Part shown: positions 21,905 to 33,417 of the stretch, in pieces
How positions within the stretch are numbered: the first letter of the stretch is position 1
Layout: each line of letters opens with the position of its first letter
NCBI GenBank assembly: GCA_019915135.1
Contig: JAHLMK010000038.1
Span: forward strand, 58,432-122,431
Reading direction: 5' to 3'
Length of the DNA stretch: 64,000 bases
From: Strobilurus pachycystidiatus
Lineage: Eukaryota; Basidiomycota; Agaricomycetes; Agaricales; Physalacriaceae
Program-made: the position numbers and the translations under genes
Notes under the pieces: model-generated
Told to the model about the DNA's origin: nothing
Databases searched by the model: none
The model's input: only the letters and a program-made list of their open reading frames with translations

Positions 21905-21990
21905 CAAGCAGAGAGAACAACTCCGGCATTCGAACCCGACATTTCTACCCTACTACTCTAATGAGATGAGTTAACCACAACTACTTAGTG
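21905..21990 (-). ncRNA. Possible tRNA-derived Pol III head (SINE or tRNA relic)
   Basis: The minus strand reads TGGTTAACTCATCTCATTAG then GGGTTCGAATGCC, resembling Pol III A and B boxes at about the expected spacing. The acceptor stem does not pair well, so it is not an intact tRNA gene. A SINE head or tRNA pseudogene is the best reading. Confidence 0.35.
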
Positions 21991-22646
21991 TAATCTTTCG
22001 TACTCGTCAATGCCGTGCTCTCGAAATGATCGCTGAGTCTGAGTCCATCGAATTTCCAAAGTGCGATCGACGAATATCGCACCCCTTAGGCTTTGTAGTC
22101 CCTTCGCAACCCCTCATCTAGATCCCGATCTCTTGGAAATCTGATCCCAATATCCAAGCATCCCTATAACTCTAGACCTCGTCGCGGACCTTGCGCGCAC
22201 CATCCGTAAATACACCCCCCTGATCATACACTTGACGCACCGAATCACTGGTTGTGCGCGACAGACAAGTCGTTCTACTCCACAATGGCCCTTTTCTGTG
22301 CCCGCAACCACTGACCTCCCTCGGCAGGTAATCTCCCCTCCCGCATGGTTTCCGGTACTCTCCCAGGGTTATCTGTCGACTGTGACGACATCTACCTGTT
22401 CCGCATGTTGGAGCATGTAAATTGGTCCAGATTTTGTCCACCTTTTTGCAACGTTCGACAGACCCTTCCACAGCTATTGCATTATCTCACTCGATGTCGA
22501 ACAACATTTTCAGCTGTCCTGCCTCCAGAGAAGTACACTTGACTATACATGATACAACAAATAATAGCATCTAGTTTTAATGAGCTATACTTTAAAATAC
22601 AATTCTTGCCTTCGTAATGCTTGATGGTGACCAAAAAACTGAAGTA

Positions 22647-25600
22647 CTAACCACCCTTCCACCCATCCAAGAGTCCCGCACGCTTCAGCTCACGTTTGCA
22701 TACAACATCCAGACCCTGTGCTACCCTCCTTGTCTGTTTATTGAGCCGTAAGCTTCCCGTCCAGTCAGCTTGATTCAGAGGTGGCTTGTTTGCAGTCAGG
22801 TAAGCTCCCACTCGCGCTTGATACCAAGACTCTGCATCCTCGGACCAAAAGCCAACGTTCAACCCACTTGCCCGCCAAGGACTATGTTGAGGAAACCAGG
22901 ACACATATTGTGCTGGAATGTCAACCCGATCTGTGTGCCACACTTTGTATACCCCGCAAATCACGTCAATCTGGTCATCTGTCAAAGCTTCCTCGCACAG
23001 AATCTCTCCGGTTTTGAGGGTATAGCGTTGACCTGTCACTTCCACCAAGGATCCAGGACCGGAACCCACGATGGCACTACTGGTGGCATGTTCCATTGCT
23101 AGCCGCCAATACAGCCCCCTAGCCATCAGTGCTGCGCAGAGGACAGAGCTGTGGGAGAACAGCGCCCTTCGTCGCTGGACATACTGCTGGTAGTCCTGTA
23201 GACCGGCGGAAAAGGGAAATGAACGTGTTGGCAGTGCTGTCGGAGGGAGTTGTCGCTCTAAGCGTAGTCCTGTAGCCTGAATGGCGAAGGTGAATCATAT
23301 GCCCAAAGAAGCCAGGTGGAGTAGTGCTTCCTGGGGTGAGTTGCGCCGACGTTGTCGTAAATAGACTATGACATCGGCTGCTCTGTACAAGAGCAGGTGC
23401 CTGTCATTTGTCGATTGCTCTGTCCACTATATGTCATAGGCCAATTGGTTGCGGTAGAGGTAGTCAACGATTTTGATGTTGGGTTTATACCCTGGGGTGT
23501 CCAAGACACATGAGGGATGCAGACAATTGAGGTCGCAGCAACCAGGAAGGCCAATGTCTTGGACAGGGAGATCATCGTGATTCCCATAGGACGACAAATA
23601 GGAAAGATACGCCCCGAGTTCCTGGAGAGAATGCAAAGAAAACCTGCAGTTGAATGTCGCAGATGCACAGGAAAGTTTGCGTTGACATCGTAGCTCCAGA
23701 TCCGGTGCGTCGACAGTCACTTCCGACTCTGCTATGGTCGTCCCATGGATGATCGTCAAAACACCACGCAAAGTCAATGTCTCAAGATGACGAGGTTGGA
23801 GAAGGCCCACATTGACCAAATACACAGCCCGGTAGATGGTCGTCCAATCCATCTTCTGAACCATCGCTGTGAACTTTCCCAGTCCTTGGTCTTCTATCTC
23901 CCCCTCCTCAAGATCTGGGATCGCTATCTCCTCCTGTGGTGAAGATGTTGGCGGTTGTGACACAAAATCGACGGCGGCATCAGGATACGGCTCCTCCAGC
24001 ATTTCCTTGAGTATAGTTGCATCCATCACTACACTGGTGCCACCTGTCTTTCCTTCCAATCCACACTCCCTGTAGTCCTTCGATCCTACCGAGAACTCCT
24101 TGCATACGTCCCATTCATCGAACACAGCACAATACACCCTTTGCTCAGGTAGATGTTGACCCCATACCCTCAAAGCTTTATGACCCCATACCGGCACCCG
24201 TATGAGGTCAGGTCCGGTTCCAGGAGGATGCCACGATCTCTTCCATCGAAATAGATGAGAGGTCCGGATAAACCCCTTGGTATTTGCATCAATCTGGCGC
24301 TGATGTATCCTTGCGGCGTCCTCTTCAGACACCTTCCATGCGACGATGGTTCTGTCTCGTCGCAGAAGGAAATCTGACCAGGACTCGTATGGTGCAGGTG
24401 CAAATTGAGATGTGCTGGTGACGAGTTGAACAGGACGGTTGGTGGGTGCCGTTTCATATGGGCGTTTGAGACGAGCAGGCTCGAAGTACTTGCCAGCTTG
24501 CAGCTCAGCCATCGAACAATCTTCAAGAGCCAAGTACTTCGAAACAGTTTCTTTGTGAAAACTATGCCGACGAAGAAGATATGGATCAGAGGGTGTGAAG
24601 GTGCGCGTTCGGTTTCCCCAGTGGAACCATACCGGCACCCGAAAGTACTCATAGCTCCAGAATCCCCTGCAGATCGTAGTCGTTGCTGTGTTGACAAATA
24701 TGCCAAACCGGGGGACTACGGTGCAACCATCTGGTTCACCATAGCCGTCCCCTAGTGAGTGCTTATAGAAACCTGCAGCGGGTATGAACACCCAGCAGTG
24801 CAGGATATCTTGGACGAGCGCCTCATCCTCGAATTCAGAGCGTATCTCGGACAGGAAAAGCTTCTGATTGTCCGTGGCAACAAGAAGTGGCGCGTAAAGG
24901 TAGGAGATTTCCGCTCCCAAGACCAGGAAAGCAGCTCGGGCGCATATGAGGCGTTTCTGCAGGAAGACAGGATTGGAAAGAGGCAGATTGTACAGGTAGG
25001 TGGTCGGTAGTGGGGCTGGTAGATGTTCTTCGCTACCTCTGCTTTTCATCGTCTTCCACAACAGCCCCCGCAATTGTGTCAACACAGATGCTAGAAAGTC
25101 CCATTCATGCAACATAGCGTCTGGCAATCGCCAATTTCCACCTGGCGTCTGTTCCATTGGTATGTCCCATTTACGACGGAAGAGGTGCGAGAACATCGTG
25201 TCGTCAAAGCACGTTCGAAACGGCTCCCTAGGGATGAATCCAAAATAAGGGATCGCGTTCATGGACCAGTAACAACCTATGAGTAGCTCCGGTTCAAGCA
25301 TGTGAACACGTACTTTTGTCTGCAATATGAGGGGACGGCCAGGTATGGGTGGTAAGGCGTCACCGTGGAGGACAGTGAAACTGTGTTTGAGCGTGTTTAT
25401 CAGAAACTGCATTGGTGCCGGACTAGGTATTAACAATTATGACGTGAAAACAGCCAAAGAACAACTCAAGACGTACCCTTGTGGATCACTAGCCTCTATA
25501 TTCCCTTCCATGTCGTACAGAGCCCCGCGGGCTTGCTTGACCTCCTTGTGTATCTGCTCGACGTCTTTCGGCAAACGGGCCACTCCCAGCTCTTCCCGAT

Positions 25601-25937
25601 CGCTATTCAGTACATATCTCAGCACAGCTGGCTGACCCTACCCAGAACGACTTTAGCTTGTCATCTTCATAGTCAGACATTGAGGCCCACGTACCATGCC
25701 TGTTTCCGCCTGGCCTGTCACGTCTGTTCCGCGGTTATGTTGCGTCCGCAAGGTTTCGATTGTGCGAAATAAGATCGATTTGTCGCCCCCCCCCACAACG
25801 TGAAGACCGTGTTTCCTTTGGAGCGGACACTTTTGGCATAGTGTCAGTGTATCGGGACGCCCCAGATTAAACCGAGTACGTGAGTGAGACAGAACAAGAA
25901 TGTCGAGCCAAACAACACCACATCTTTGCTTTGCCAC
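22647..25937 (-). pseudogene. Large Agaricomycete-type hypothetical protein, two in-frame stops
   Basis: Exon 1 is 25937-25695, with a C-x2-C motif (CQKC) and the segment ILFRTIETLR. Exon 2 is 25637-25477, a short amphipathic coil. Exon 3 starts at 25422. The introns are GTACGT...GGGTAG and GTACGT...ACCTAG, and the phases fit. Exon 3 stays in one frame down to 22647 but is broken by TAG at 23427-23429 and TGA at 23295-23297. Beyond the stops the frame still encodes family-like sequence (LMARGLYWRLAM, then ICGVYKVWHTD, SWFPQHSPWRASGLNVGFW). I recognise this order from proteins of about 1000 residues in mushroom-forming fungi, function unknown. The TGA fits CGA decay. An alternative is two separate genes split at 23427. 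Confidence 0.6.
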
Positions 25938-26109
25938 TTAGCCGCCACGCTCTGGCCTACCTTTCGCCATGTTATCTTTGTGACGCTGTCTTACAGTGCA
26001 CAACCCTCCGCGATGGATCAACACTCACAGTGGTCCCTCTGGTATCTGTCAAAGCCCGCCGTCGTGGAAGGTATTGAATATTGTCGGTAAGCATGCTACC
26101 ACAATCGTA

Positions 26110-26753
26110 CTAGTCTGCCTCTGTCATCTCCCCGTCCTCCTCGACAACGAAATGGTTGGGGGGATGGCCCTTGTGAAAGCAATTGACTATGTCCAACACA
26201 TCTTTCTCTCCCCACACGGTAACGAGTGTTCGGAGGGCTCGATGGGCGTCGGCTAGGGCTTCATGGGATAGGGAGTGTTCCTGGCATGCATATTCCACCA
26301 GCTTCCCAAAAGCTTTTGTATGGTGCACCTCACTCAACCATTCACAGTGCCAGAAAGGATCCAGGAGTATGCCAGCACCAAACTTTGAACCTACAATGAG
26401 CCAACTTGACCAAAGTGGCGTTCATTATCACGTACCAAAGCATAAACCTCGTATAGGTTGTCCACCCGCTCCAAAGACGCCTTATAGCGCCTGATTAGGG
26501 TACGTCTGAGCAACCCTAACTGCTTTTTGATCTTCTCACGTCTCGCTGGGGGTGTGGATGCAGGTTCCATCCCCTTTTCGAGATGGATTAACTTGTGTTT
26601 TGAAACTGGCTGGATGTAATCGTTGCGTGTGTGCGCACCGTCCATCCACTCCTCCCACATAGTGAGTGCGTCTGATAATTCCGTTTGCTTGATAAAGTTG
26701 ACAATGTGGTACAGGAAAGCATGAATCCAGTTATGATGTTGCGCCGTCAGCAA
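26110..26753 (-). CDS. Hypothetical protein, two exons, junction unresolved
   Basis: A basic, Lys/Arg-rich N-terminal frame (26753-26391) is followed by a second frame (about 26390-26110) that ends in an acidic VVEEDGEMTEAD tail. A plausible intron GTACGT...TTGTAG lies between them, but its phase does not join the two frames cleanly. So a frameshift or different splice sites are possible. No domain recognised. Confidence 0.35.
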
Positions 26754-26822
26754 TTCCTGGAAAATTCAAACTCGTAAGCATGTCTCCCAAACGCAAGGGG
26801 TGTCATTGACACATGCTAGTTC

Positions 26823-27860
26823 TCGAAGTAAAGACGGATTCCAAGGGTAGGGAGCGTTTTCAGAGGCCTCTGCACCTCTCACACTCTCCCTCATACTGTC
26901 TGAGCTCACTCAGTACAGTCTGGCAGTGAGCAGCAGTGTTTTCATTGTGGTATCTCAACTTTCTCCAAATGAGCTCAAAATCATTTGGCAGTAAATCGCA
27001 AATCACACAACATCGGTCATAGCTACCATGTTGCTGTTTGCACTCTCATGTCTCTCATGATGTCCCCAACTCATCCTATGAGTTTGGACATGTCACACCA
27101 TCATGCCCATGTGTGGTATCAACTTTTCTCCAAATGAGCTCAAATGCATTTGCGAGTAATTTCCATTTTTGGAGATGTAGCCTCATGCTACTGACTTCCT
27201 TTCTTGACCCACTAGCCTCAAGGCTATCTCCCCTACTTAGGGATGCTATCTCCGATCACAGGAGCTGTCAATCATGACAGCATCTGTCAATCATTTCCAG
27301 AAGATCACTTCTGATGCCATGTGTTCAGTTACCCATATCTCAGCCATGTGACATGGAATAACTTTGCACTTTCCCAGGATCAATCTGTCATCATCTGGCC
27401 TAGGCCCAGTGCTGTCTGTCAGCTGATGCTGGGTCTAGGGCGCCCCAGAGTTGCGAGTTTGATCCCCACTGTGTTGCAGCTTGCTTCCTGCCTTCATCTT
27501 CGCATTTTGGCTCTGCAAGGTTTGCACACAGTGTCCCTCCAGTTCTGCTCACAGGAACTGATGCTCCTTTCACCAGTGTACGCTTTGGACAGTCTCTAGC
27601 CCTCCCTGCTGTCTGCTACAGCTAGATCTAACTCGATCTTTCACTGCTGTCCATTGTCACTGGTATGCTTATCCAACTTGATTTCGAGTTGATGCCTTAT
27701 CTTGTGCACAGTGTCCAATCCCTGCCTGCTCCCACGCTTCCTGATAGCGTCGCACTTGGGATTCTGTGCACAGGTGTGTCCCCAGTCCACTCTTCATAGG
27801 CTACAAGCTCAATTTCGCTTCTGTGCACAGTTTAGCTTGCTCTGCCTTTGTTTCTGCTTC
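26823..27860 (+). repeat. Split direct repeat A1
   Basis: 1038 bp, starting TCGAAGTAAA, repeated at 32314-33351 with very few differences. It presumably carries the promoter; the ORFs begin just after it. Short frames inside it are not supported as genes. Confidence 0.9.
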
Positions 27861-27906
27861 ATCACCCTTGCTCCTACCTCGCACATCGCTCTGCTCATCC
27901 ATCTCT

Positions 27907-29319
27907 ATGCCCCCCATCGCTGTCTCTGAGTCCTCCCACAATGATCTCGACGTCATTGCCTCTCCTCAGGCCTCCCCTGATCCTGAGGCCTCTCCTGCGC
28001 CCCATACCATCATTCCTGACTCTGAGATCGACCGCTCTCGCATCAAGAAGCTCAGTGAGAGACTGCAGCTCCTTGTTACTCAGTTCTCTGATGGCACCAT
28101 CGGTAACCACGCTGAGTTCATGCGTCAAGCACGGCTCACTGGTGCCAGCGCTCACGAGATGGCCGACTACATTGACCAAGTCACCCAGGTCATCGCTGCT
28201 CGACGCGCTGCCCGCGTCGACTCTGCACCTGCTGAGCCCACTGCCGACCCAGCCACTGTTGCTGCTCGTCAGGTTCAGGAGGAGCAGCAGCGCCAGCACA
28301 AGCAGGCTGTCGAGGACGCCGCTTGGGCCGCTCTTGCTGCCAACTTGGATGCCCTCGATGCTGAGGGCAACAGAGCAGCACCCGTTGTTCCTAGTCCGAA
28401 CACCGGTCCTCTCTCTGCTGCCTTGTTTGCCAAGCTCCTTAATCCCACCTCCACTTCGGAGTCAGGGATTCCTTCCTCCATTCTTGCTGCAGCTCCTCAT
28501 CTTGCGCAGCTCTCCTCTTTGTCTGATCTCTCTCCACATCTACAAGAGACAGACCGCCTCCGCAGACTCTTTAGAGCGGACAAGGATGCAGATGCTGTTG
28601 CAGACCTTCTCCGTTCCCTCTCTCATCCTGATCCATTTGCCCATTCTTTGTGGCGTCTCATTGTCCAAGATCTTTATGTTGACTTTGAGAAACTCCTTGC
28701 TTCCTTTGGGTCTCACCCATCTCATCATGATGATGAACCCAAGGACTTTGGAGGTGGTTATGCTCTTGTGCGCAAGGACCACGTCTCTGCACGTCGGTCT
28801 CTTTCCACAGAGTCAGACTGGACCCGCTGCTTTGATGCATGGTCTCGAGGTGTTCTCCTTGTCTACCCTCACCGGAACAAGGAGTTGGAGAAGTACAGAG
28901 CCATTGTGGTGGAGATGTTCCGTGCTTCTGAACCAGATCTTTCATTTCCTATCCGCTTTGATTGTCAGACTCGTGAACGTTATGCCAAGTCTCCTTTTGA
29001 GCTGCATGACCGGTCTCAACTTCATTTCCCTATGCTCTCTGAAATGCTTCGCTCTCGAGGCAGCCCATCTGCGCTTAAGCGTCCTGCAGCTACTTCAGCT
29101 CAGGAGCCGTCTCCAAAGCGTCAGAGGGTTATTTGTCAGAACTGGAATCTGGGGAATTGTCCCAAGACTCCTTGTGCTTTCAAGAGGATTCATGGCACCT
29201 GTTCTGAGTGCGGCGGCAAGCATCCCGCTCGTGACAAAGAACAGTGTCTTGTCCTCCTCAATGCCCGACGAGCAGTTGCTCATAGCAAGTCGGGTGCTGG
29301 AAGCGCAGGCTCAGCCTAG
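27907..29319 (+). CDS. Gag-like protein of the Ngaro element
   Basis: About 470 residues from the ATG at 27907, chosen as the first ATG in frame just past A1; an upstream extension lacks an ATG. The N-terminal third is Ala/Pro-rich with a helical segment, the middle holds a predicted helical core, and the C-terminus has a cysteine/histidine cluster. The cluster runs from CQNW...CPKTPC to HGTCSECGGKHP (about 29134-29250), suggesting nucleic-acid binding. It overlaps the next ORF by about 59 nt. Confidence 0.8.
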   Translation: MPPIAVSESSHNDLDVIASPQASPDPEASPAPHTIIPDSEIDRSRIKKLSERLQLLVTQFSDGTIGNHAEFMRQARLTGASAHEMADYIDQVTQVIAARRAARVDSAPAEPTADPATVAARQVQEEQQRQHKQAVEDAAWAALAANLDALDAEGNRAAPVVPSPNTGPLSAALFAKLLNPTSTSESGIPSSILAAAPHLAQLSSLSDLSPHLQETDRLRRLFRADKDADAVADLLRSLSHPDPFAHSLWRLIVQDLYVDFEKLLASFGSHPSHHDDEPKDFGGGYALVRKDHVSARRSLSTESDWTRCFDAWSRGVLLVYPHRNKELEKYRAIVVEMFRASEPDLSFPIRFDCQTRERYAKSPFELHDRSQLHFPMLSEMLRSRGSPSALKRPAATSAQEPSPKRQRVICQNWNLGNCPKTPCAFKRIHGTCSECGGKHPARDKEQCLVLLNARRAVAHSKSGAGSAGSA

Positions 29320-31153
29320 AAGCTTATCTGGCTCAAAGCGGAAGGCAGAAGATGAGCAGTCTGCACCGCGTTTCAAAAGAGGCTATGTTTTTACTTCCAA
29401 TGTATCATCAGAATCCAAAGCTCCTCCGAGCATTTCTTCCACTTATACTGCTCCTCCTCTACCTAGACCACCTCAGCAGATCCTAGATGATCCACAGATC
29501 CAAGCCTCGCTTGCAGCTGTTGCGGATTACATCCGTGTTGATACTCCTTTCAATGTTGACCGCATTGAGCACTTGTTGACCAAACATCCCAACCGTCCAT
29601 TTGTTGATTCTGTCATTTGCTCTCTCTGTCAAGGTTTCTGGCCTTTCCATGATGGAGAATGGGAAGCTCATCTCAAAGAGCGCTATGATAACTATGCCAC
29701 AGAGGCTCAAGATCTTGCAGAACTTCGAGTTTATAGAGATCAAGAGATTGCAGCTGGTCGCTGGTCTCCAGCTCTTCCAGAGAACTTTGTACTTCTTCCT
29801 GGAATGCGCATTTCTCCCATGTTTGTTGTCTGGCAGAAAGGCAAACCTCGTGTTGTCATGGATCATACTGGCAATGGTCTCAATGATGGCATATCCAGAG
29901 AAGATGCCAAAGTGCGCTATGATGATATGCATTCATTTGGTCAACTTCTCAATGATGTGCTCAAAGCACATCCAAATGAGGAACTGTTGCTCTTCAAGAG
30001 TGATGTATCCAAAGCATTCCTCAACCTTCCTGCCCATCCCATTTGGCAACTTCATCAAGTGGTCACTGTGGATGGCAGATACCACATTGTGCGCCGTCTC
30101 ATTCTGGGCACTCGTGCTTCTCCTCGCTGTTGGTGTTCATTCTCTGGACTTCTCAACTGGATAGCTGGGGAACTTGGAGTCATTGGTCTTCATGACTATA
30201 TGGATGACTTCTTTGGCTGGGATTTCAAGCGCAATCTTGTTATGTTTCATGGCAAACTGCGTCCCCACCATCAAGTTCAACTTCTTGTCTTTTGGGATCT
30301 CATTGGTTGTCCATATGATGACAAGAAGCAGGAGCATGGAGTCACGCTCAAAATCATTGGCTTCTGGGTTGATATCCATTCTGGTTCTATCTCCCTCTCT
30401 CCAGATTCTCTTGACTCTATGATTACTTCAATCAATGAGTTCTTGGGACAACCCAAGCCTCCTCTTCAGCAATGGCAGCAACTTGCTGGTTATCTGAATT
30501 GGACTCTCAATGTCTTGCCCTGGGCACGCCCAGCTCTCACAGAGCTCTATCGCAAGATGAGCGGCAAGACCATCCGCTTCAAAGGCATTCCACTCAATGC
30601 TGAGGTTAAGCAGGACCTCAGTTGGTTTGTCAAAGTTGCAAAGGATTGCATTGGCATTCGCTTTGTTGATGCTCAATCTTGGAGTGATGATGAGGCAGAT
30701 TTCATTGGCTGGACAGATGCTAGCAATTCTGGTCTTGCATTTGTATATGCAGGCAATGGCTTTGCTTATCAGCTTAAGACTATCACGGGAGTGGACACAT
30801 TCTTCCGTGAACTTCTTGCCATTCTCTGTCTCATCCACCATGTTGCCTCATTCAAGATTCCTCCTCGTCGCATTCTGATCCATTCAGACAGCATGGATTC
30901 AGTTGCAGTTTTCAACTCCTTGTCTGCATCTCAATCATCACACAATGCTATTTTGTTAGCGATTGCTGATATTGTGCTGTGCACAGGCATTGATGTGCGA
31001 GTTAGACACATCCCTGGAGTTGACAACATCATGGCAGACTTGTTGTCTCGCCTTCTGTTTGATGATTTTTCCAAACAGTTTCCCTCCTACCGCGTCTGCA
31101 CATTCCAGCCCCCAAGAGAGCTGGTTCCGGCGCGATGGAGAGAGTGCTTTTAG
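29261..31153 (+). CDS. Reverse transcriptase-RNase H of the Ngaro element
   Basis: About 630 residues from an ATG at 29261. Reverse transcriptase motifs in order: PRVVMDHTGNGLN, LLLFKSDVSKAFLNLP (catalytic Asp), SPRCWCSF, and the YMDD box at 30197-30208. RNase H follows with GWTDASNSG (Asp), FRELLAIL (Glu), IHSDSMDS (Asp) and HIPGVDNIMADLLSR (His/Asp). No stops interrupt it. The open frame extends upstream through the Gag region, but that part is a shadow. It is reached through the overlap with the Gag frame, perhaps by reinitiation or frameshifting. No integrase or protease is present, as expected for this class. Confidence 0.93.
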   Translation: MPDEQLLIASRVLEAQAQPRSLSGSKRKAEDEQSAPRFKRGYVFTSNVSSESKAPPSISSTYTAPPLPRPPQQILDDPQIQASLAAVADYIRVDTPFNVDRIEHLLTKHPNRPFVDSVICSLCQGFWPFHDGEWEAHLKERYDNYATEAQDLAELRVYRDQEIAAGRWSPALPENFVLLPGMRISPMFVVWQKGKPRVVMDHTGNGLNDGISREDAKVRYDDMHSFGQLLNDVLKAHPNEELLLFKSDVSKAFLNLPAHPIWQLHQVVTVDGRYHIVRRLILGTRASPRCWCSFSGLLNWIAGELGVIGLHDYMDDFFGWDFKRNLVMFHGKLRPHHQVQLLVFWDLIGCPYDDKKQEHGVTLKIIGFWVDIHSGSISLSPDSLDSMITSINEFLGQPKPPLQQWQQLAGYLNWTLNVLPWARPALTELYRKMSGKTIRFKGIPLNAEVKQDLSWFVKVAKDCIGIRFVDAQSWSDDEADFIGWTDASNSGLAFVYAGNGFAYQLKTITGVDTFFRELLAILCLIHHVASFKIPPRRILIHSDSMDSVAVFNSLSASQSSHNAILLAIADIVLCTGIDVRVRHIPGVDNIMADLLSRLLFDDFSKQFPSYRVCTFQPPRELVPARWRECF

Positions 31154-32148
31154 AGGCCTTGGGCGAGAGGAGAAAGACTGATCCCTCTCGCCCACCGATG
31201 GACTTGAAGAAACTAGATGACTTAGTCTTGTATCTACAAGTCCATGCAATTGAGAAGTCCACTCGTAAAAACTATGCTACTGGTGCCAGAGATTATGCTA
31301 GATTCTGTCACAACCACAGCCTTCCTCTGGATCCCACTCCAGAAACTCTATCTCGCTATATTGCTTATACTTCTCAATTCATTGCTTCTGGCTCCAAATA
31401 TCTTTCTGGAGCACGTCACTTTCTCAAGGAGTTCTATCCCTCATTCACTGAAGCTCGAGCTTCTGCTCTAGTGCAAGCTACTATCAGAGGAGCCAAAAAG
31501 ATCAGAGCCGATCCAGTGAAGCGCAAACCACCTCTGCGCACTTCTCATCTGCAACTCTTTGTTGATACTGCAAATGCAACTCTGAGCTATGATGATCTTC
31601 TCTTTGCCACTCTTATGGCTTGTGCATTCTATGGCTGTCATCGCATGGGAGAGCTGTTACAGCCTAATTCCAAAGCACTCAAAGATTGGCGTAAGGTTAT
31701 CAAGAGAGCTTCTCTGCATTTTGAGCCTGGCTATGCAGGTTACAAGCTGCCTTATCACAAGGGTGATCAGTTCTATCAAGGAACAGACATGCTCTTCACT
31801 CCTCAGAAGATTGCAAACCCGGTTGAGCTTCTCAAGCAATATACCAAACTCCGAGACAAGCTCCATGGAGCTCGGTCTGCTCTTTTCATTTGTGAGAATG
31901 GGACTATTCCCACTCGCAGTTGGTTTGAAAGAAAGTTCTTTGCTCTGGTGGGAAGAGAATTTGGAGGTCACTCTGCTCGTTCTGGTGGTGCCACCTACTA
32001 TGCTGGCTTAGGTCTCTCTGATGCTATCATCCAGGCTTTGGGCCGTTGGTCTTCAGAGGCCTTCAAGATCTATATCCGTGATAATCCAGCAGTACGTGCT
32101 GCACAACAGCTTGCAGCACAGAAGCAAGCCTCCACTTCCAATTCCTAA
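31135..32148 (+). CDS. Tyrosine recombinase of the Ngaro element
   Basis: 337 residues, ATG at 31135 overlapping the reverse transcriptase ORF by 19 nt. An N-terminal SAM-like DNA-binding domain (KSTRKNYATGARDYARFC) is followed by the catalytic domain. Box I Arg lies in GCHRMGELL (CGC at 31642-31644). H-x-x-R lies in GGHSARSGG (31969-31980). The likely nucleophile Tyr lies in FKIYIRDNP (TAT at 32071-32073). All key residues are present. It should catalyse integration of a circular DNA intermediate. Ends about 80 bp before repeat B1. Confidence 0.93.
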   Translation: MERVLLEALGERRKTDPSRPPMDLKKLDDLVLYLQVHAIEKSTRKNYATGARDYARFCHNHSLPLDPTPETLSRYIAYTSQFIASGSKYLSGARHFLKEFYPSFTEARASALVQATIRGAKKIRADPVKRKPPLRTSHLQLFVDTANATLSYDDLLFATLMACAFYGCHRMGELLQPNSKALKDWRKVIKRASLHFEPGYAGYKLPYHKGDQFYQGTDMLFTPQKIANPVELLKQYTKLRDKLHGARSALFICENGTIPTRSWFERKFFALVGREFGGHSARSGGATYYAGLGLSDAIIQALGRWSSEAFKIYIRDNPAVRAAQQLAAQKQASTSNS

Positions 32149-32229
32149 CACAAATCTCTACTCTCATCTCGCGTCTCGTTCACATCTTTCTCACCACCAC
32201 CATCCCCCACACACAACATTCATAGCTCT

Positions 32230-32313
32230 CATAGCCAGTCACGATCCGCGTAATTTATAGGCCCTTGGGCCCGTTTTAGCCTAACTTCATCTGTGTGAAC
32301 CTTGAAGCATTGG
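32230..32313 (+). repeat. Split direct repeat B1
   Basis: 84 bp, CATAGCCAGTC...GAAGCATTGG, repeated at 33418-33501 and abutting A2 directly. Confidence 0.9.
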
Positions 32314-33351
32314 TCGAAGTAAAAGCGGATTCCAAGGGTAGGGAGCGTTTTCAGAGGCCTCTGCACCTCTCACACTCTCCCTCATACTGTCTGAGCTCAC
32401 TCAGTACAGTCTGGCAGTGAGCAGCAGTGTTTTCATTGTGGTATCTCAACTTTCTCCAAATGAGCTCAAAATCATTTGGCAGTAAATCGCAAATCACACA
32501 ACATCGGTCATAGCTACCATGTTGCTGTTTGCACTCTCATGTCTCTCATGATGTCCCCAACTCATCCTATGAGTTTGGACATGTCACACCATCATGCCCA
32601 TGTGTGGTATCAACTTTTCTCCAAATGAGCTCAAATGCATTTGCGAGTAATTTCCATTTTTGGAGATGTAGCCTCATGCTACTGACTTCCTTTCTTGACC
32701 CACTAGCCTCAAGGCTATCTCCCCTACTTAGGGATGCTATCTCCGATCACAGGAGCTGTCAATCATGACAGCATCTGTCAATCATTTCCAGAAGATCACT
32801 TCTGATGCCATGTGTTCAGTTACCCATATCTCAGCCATGTGACATGGAATAACTTTGCACTTTCCCAGGATCAATCTGTCATCATCTGGCCTAGGCCCAG
32901 TGCTGTCTGTCAGCTGATGCTGGGTCTAGGGCGCCCCAGAGTTGCGAGTTTGATCCCCACTGTGTTGCAGCTTGCTTCCTGCCTTCATCTTCGCATTTTG
33001 GCTCTGCAAGGTTTGCACACAGTGTCCCTCCAGTTCTGCTCACAGGAACTGATGCTCCTTTCACCAGTGTACGCTTTGGACAGTCTCTAGCCCTCCCTGC
33101 TGTCTGCTACAGCTAGATCTAACTCGATCTTTCACTGCTGTCCATTGTCACTGGTATGCTTATCCAACTTGATTTCGAGTTGATGCCTTATCTTGTGCAC
33201 AGTGTCCAATCCCTGCCTGCTCCCACGCTTCCTGATAGCGTCGCACTTGGGATTCTGTGCACAGGTGTGTCCCCAGTCCACTCTTCATAGGCTACAAGCT
33301 CAATTTCGCTTCTGTGCACAGTTTAGCTTGCTCTGCCTTTGTTTCTGCTTC
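32314..33351 (+). repeat. Split direct repeat A2
   Basis: 1038 bp copy of A1. Its start directly follows B1, the junction expected from the circle-type replication model. Confidence 0.9.
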
Positions 33352-33417
33352 CCCACCCTCCACTCCCTGTAACTATATCTAGTTTCTTGTATGTACTTGT
33401 ATTAGTTCGATGTAGTA

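Noticed and set aside
27038..27599. Small ORFs in repeat A1 (and the same in A2)
   Set aside because: No domain or start context. They recur only because the 1038-bp repeat is duplicated.
27848..29260. N-terminal extension of the Ngaro reverse transcriptase ORF over the Gag region
   Set aside because: Composition is Leu/Ser/Pro-rich without domains, and the region is fully coding in the Gag frame. The reverse transcriptase frame is merely open here.
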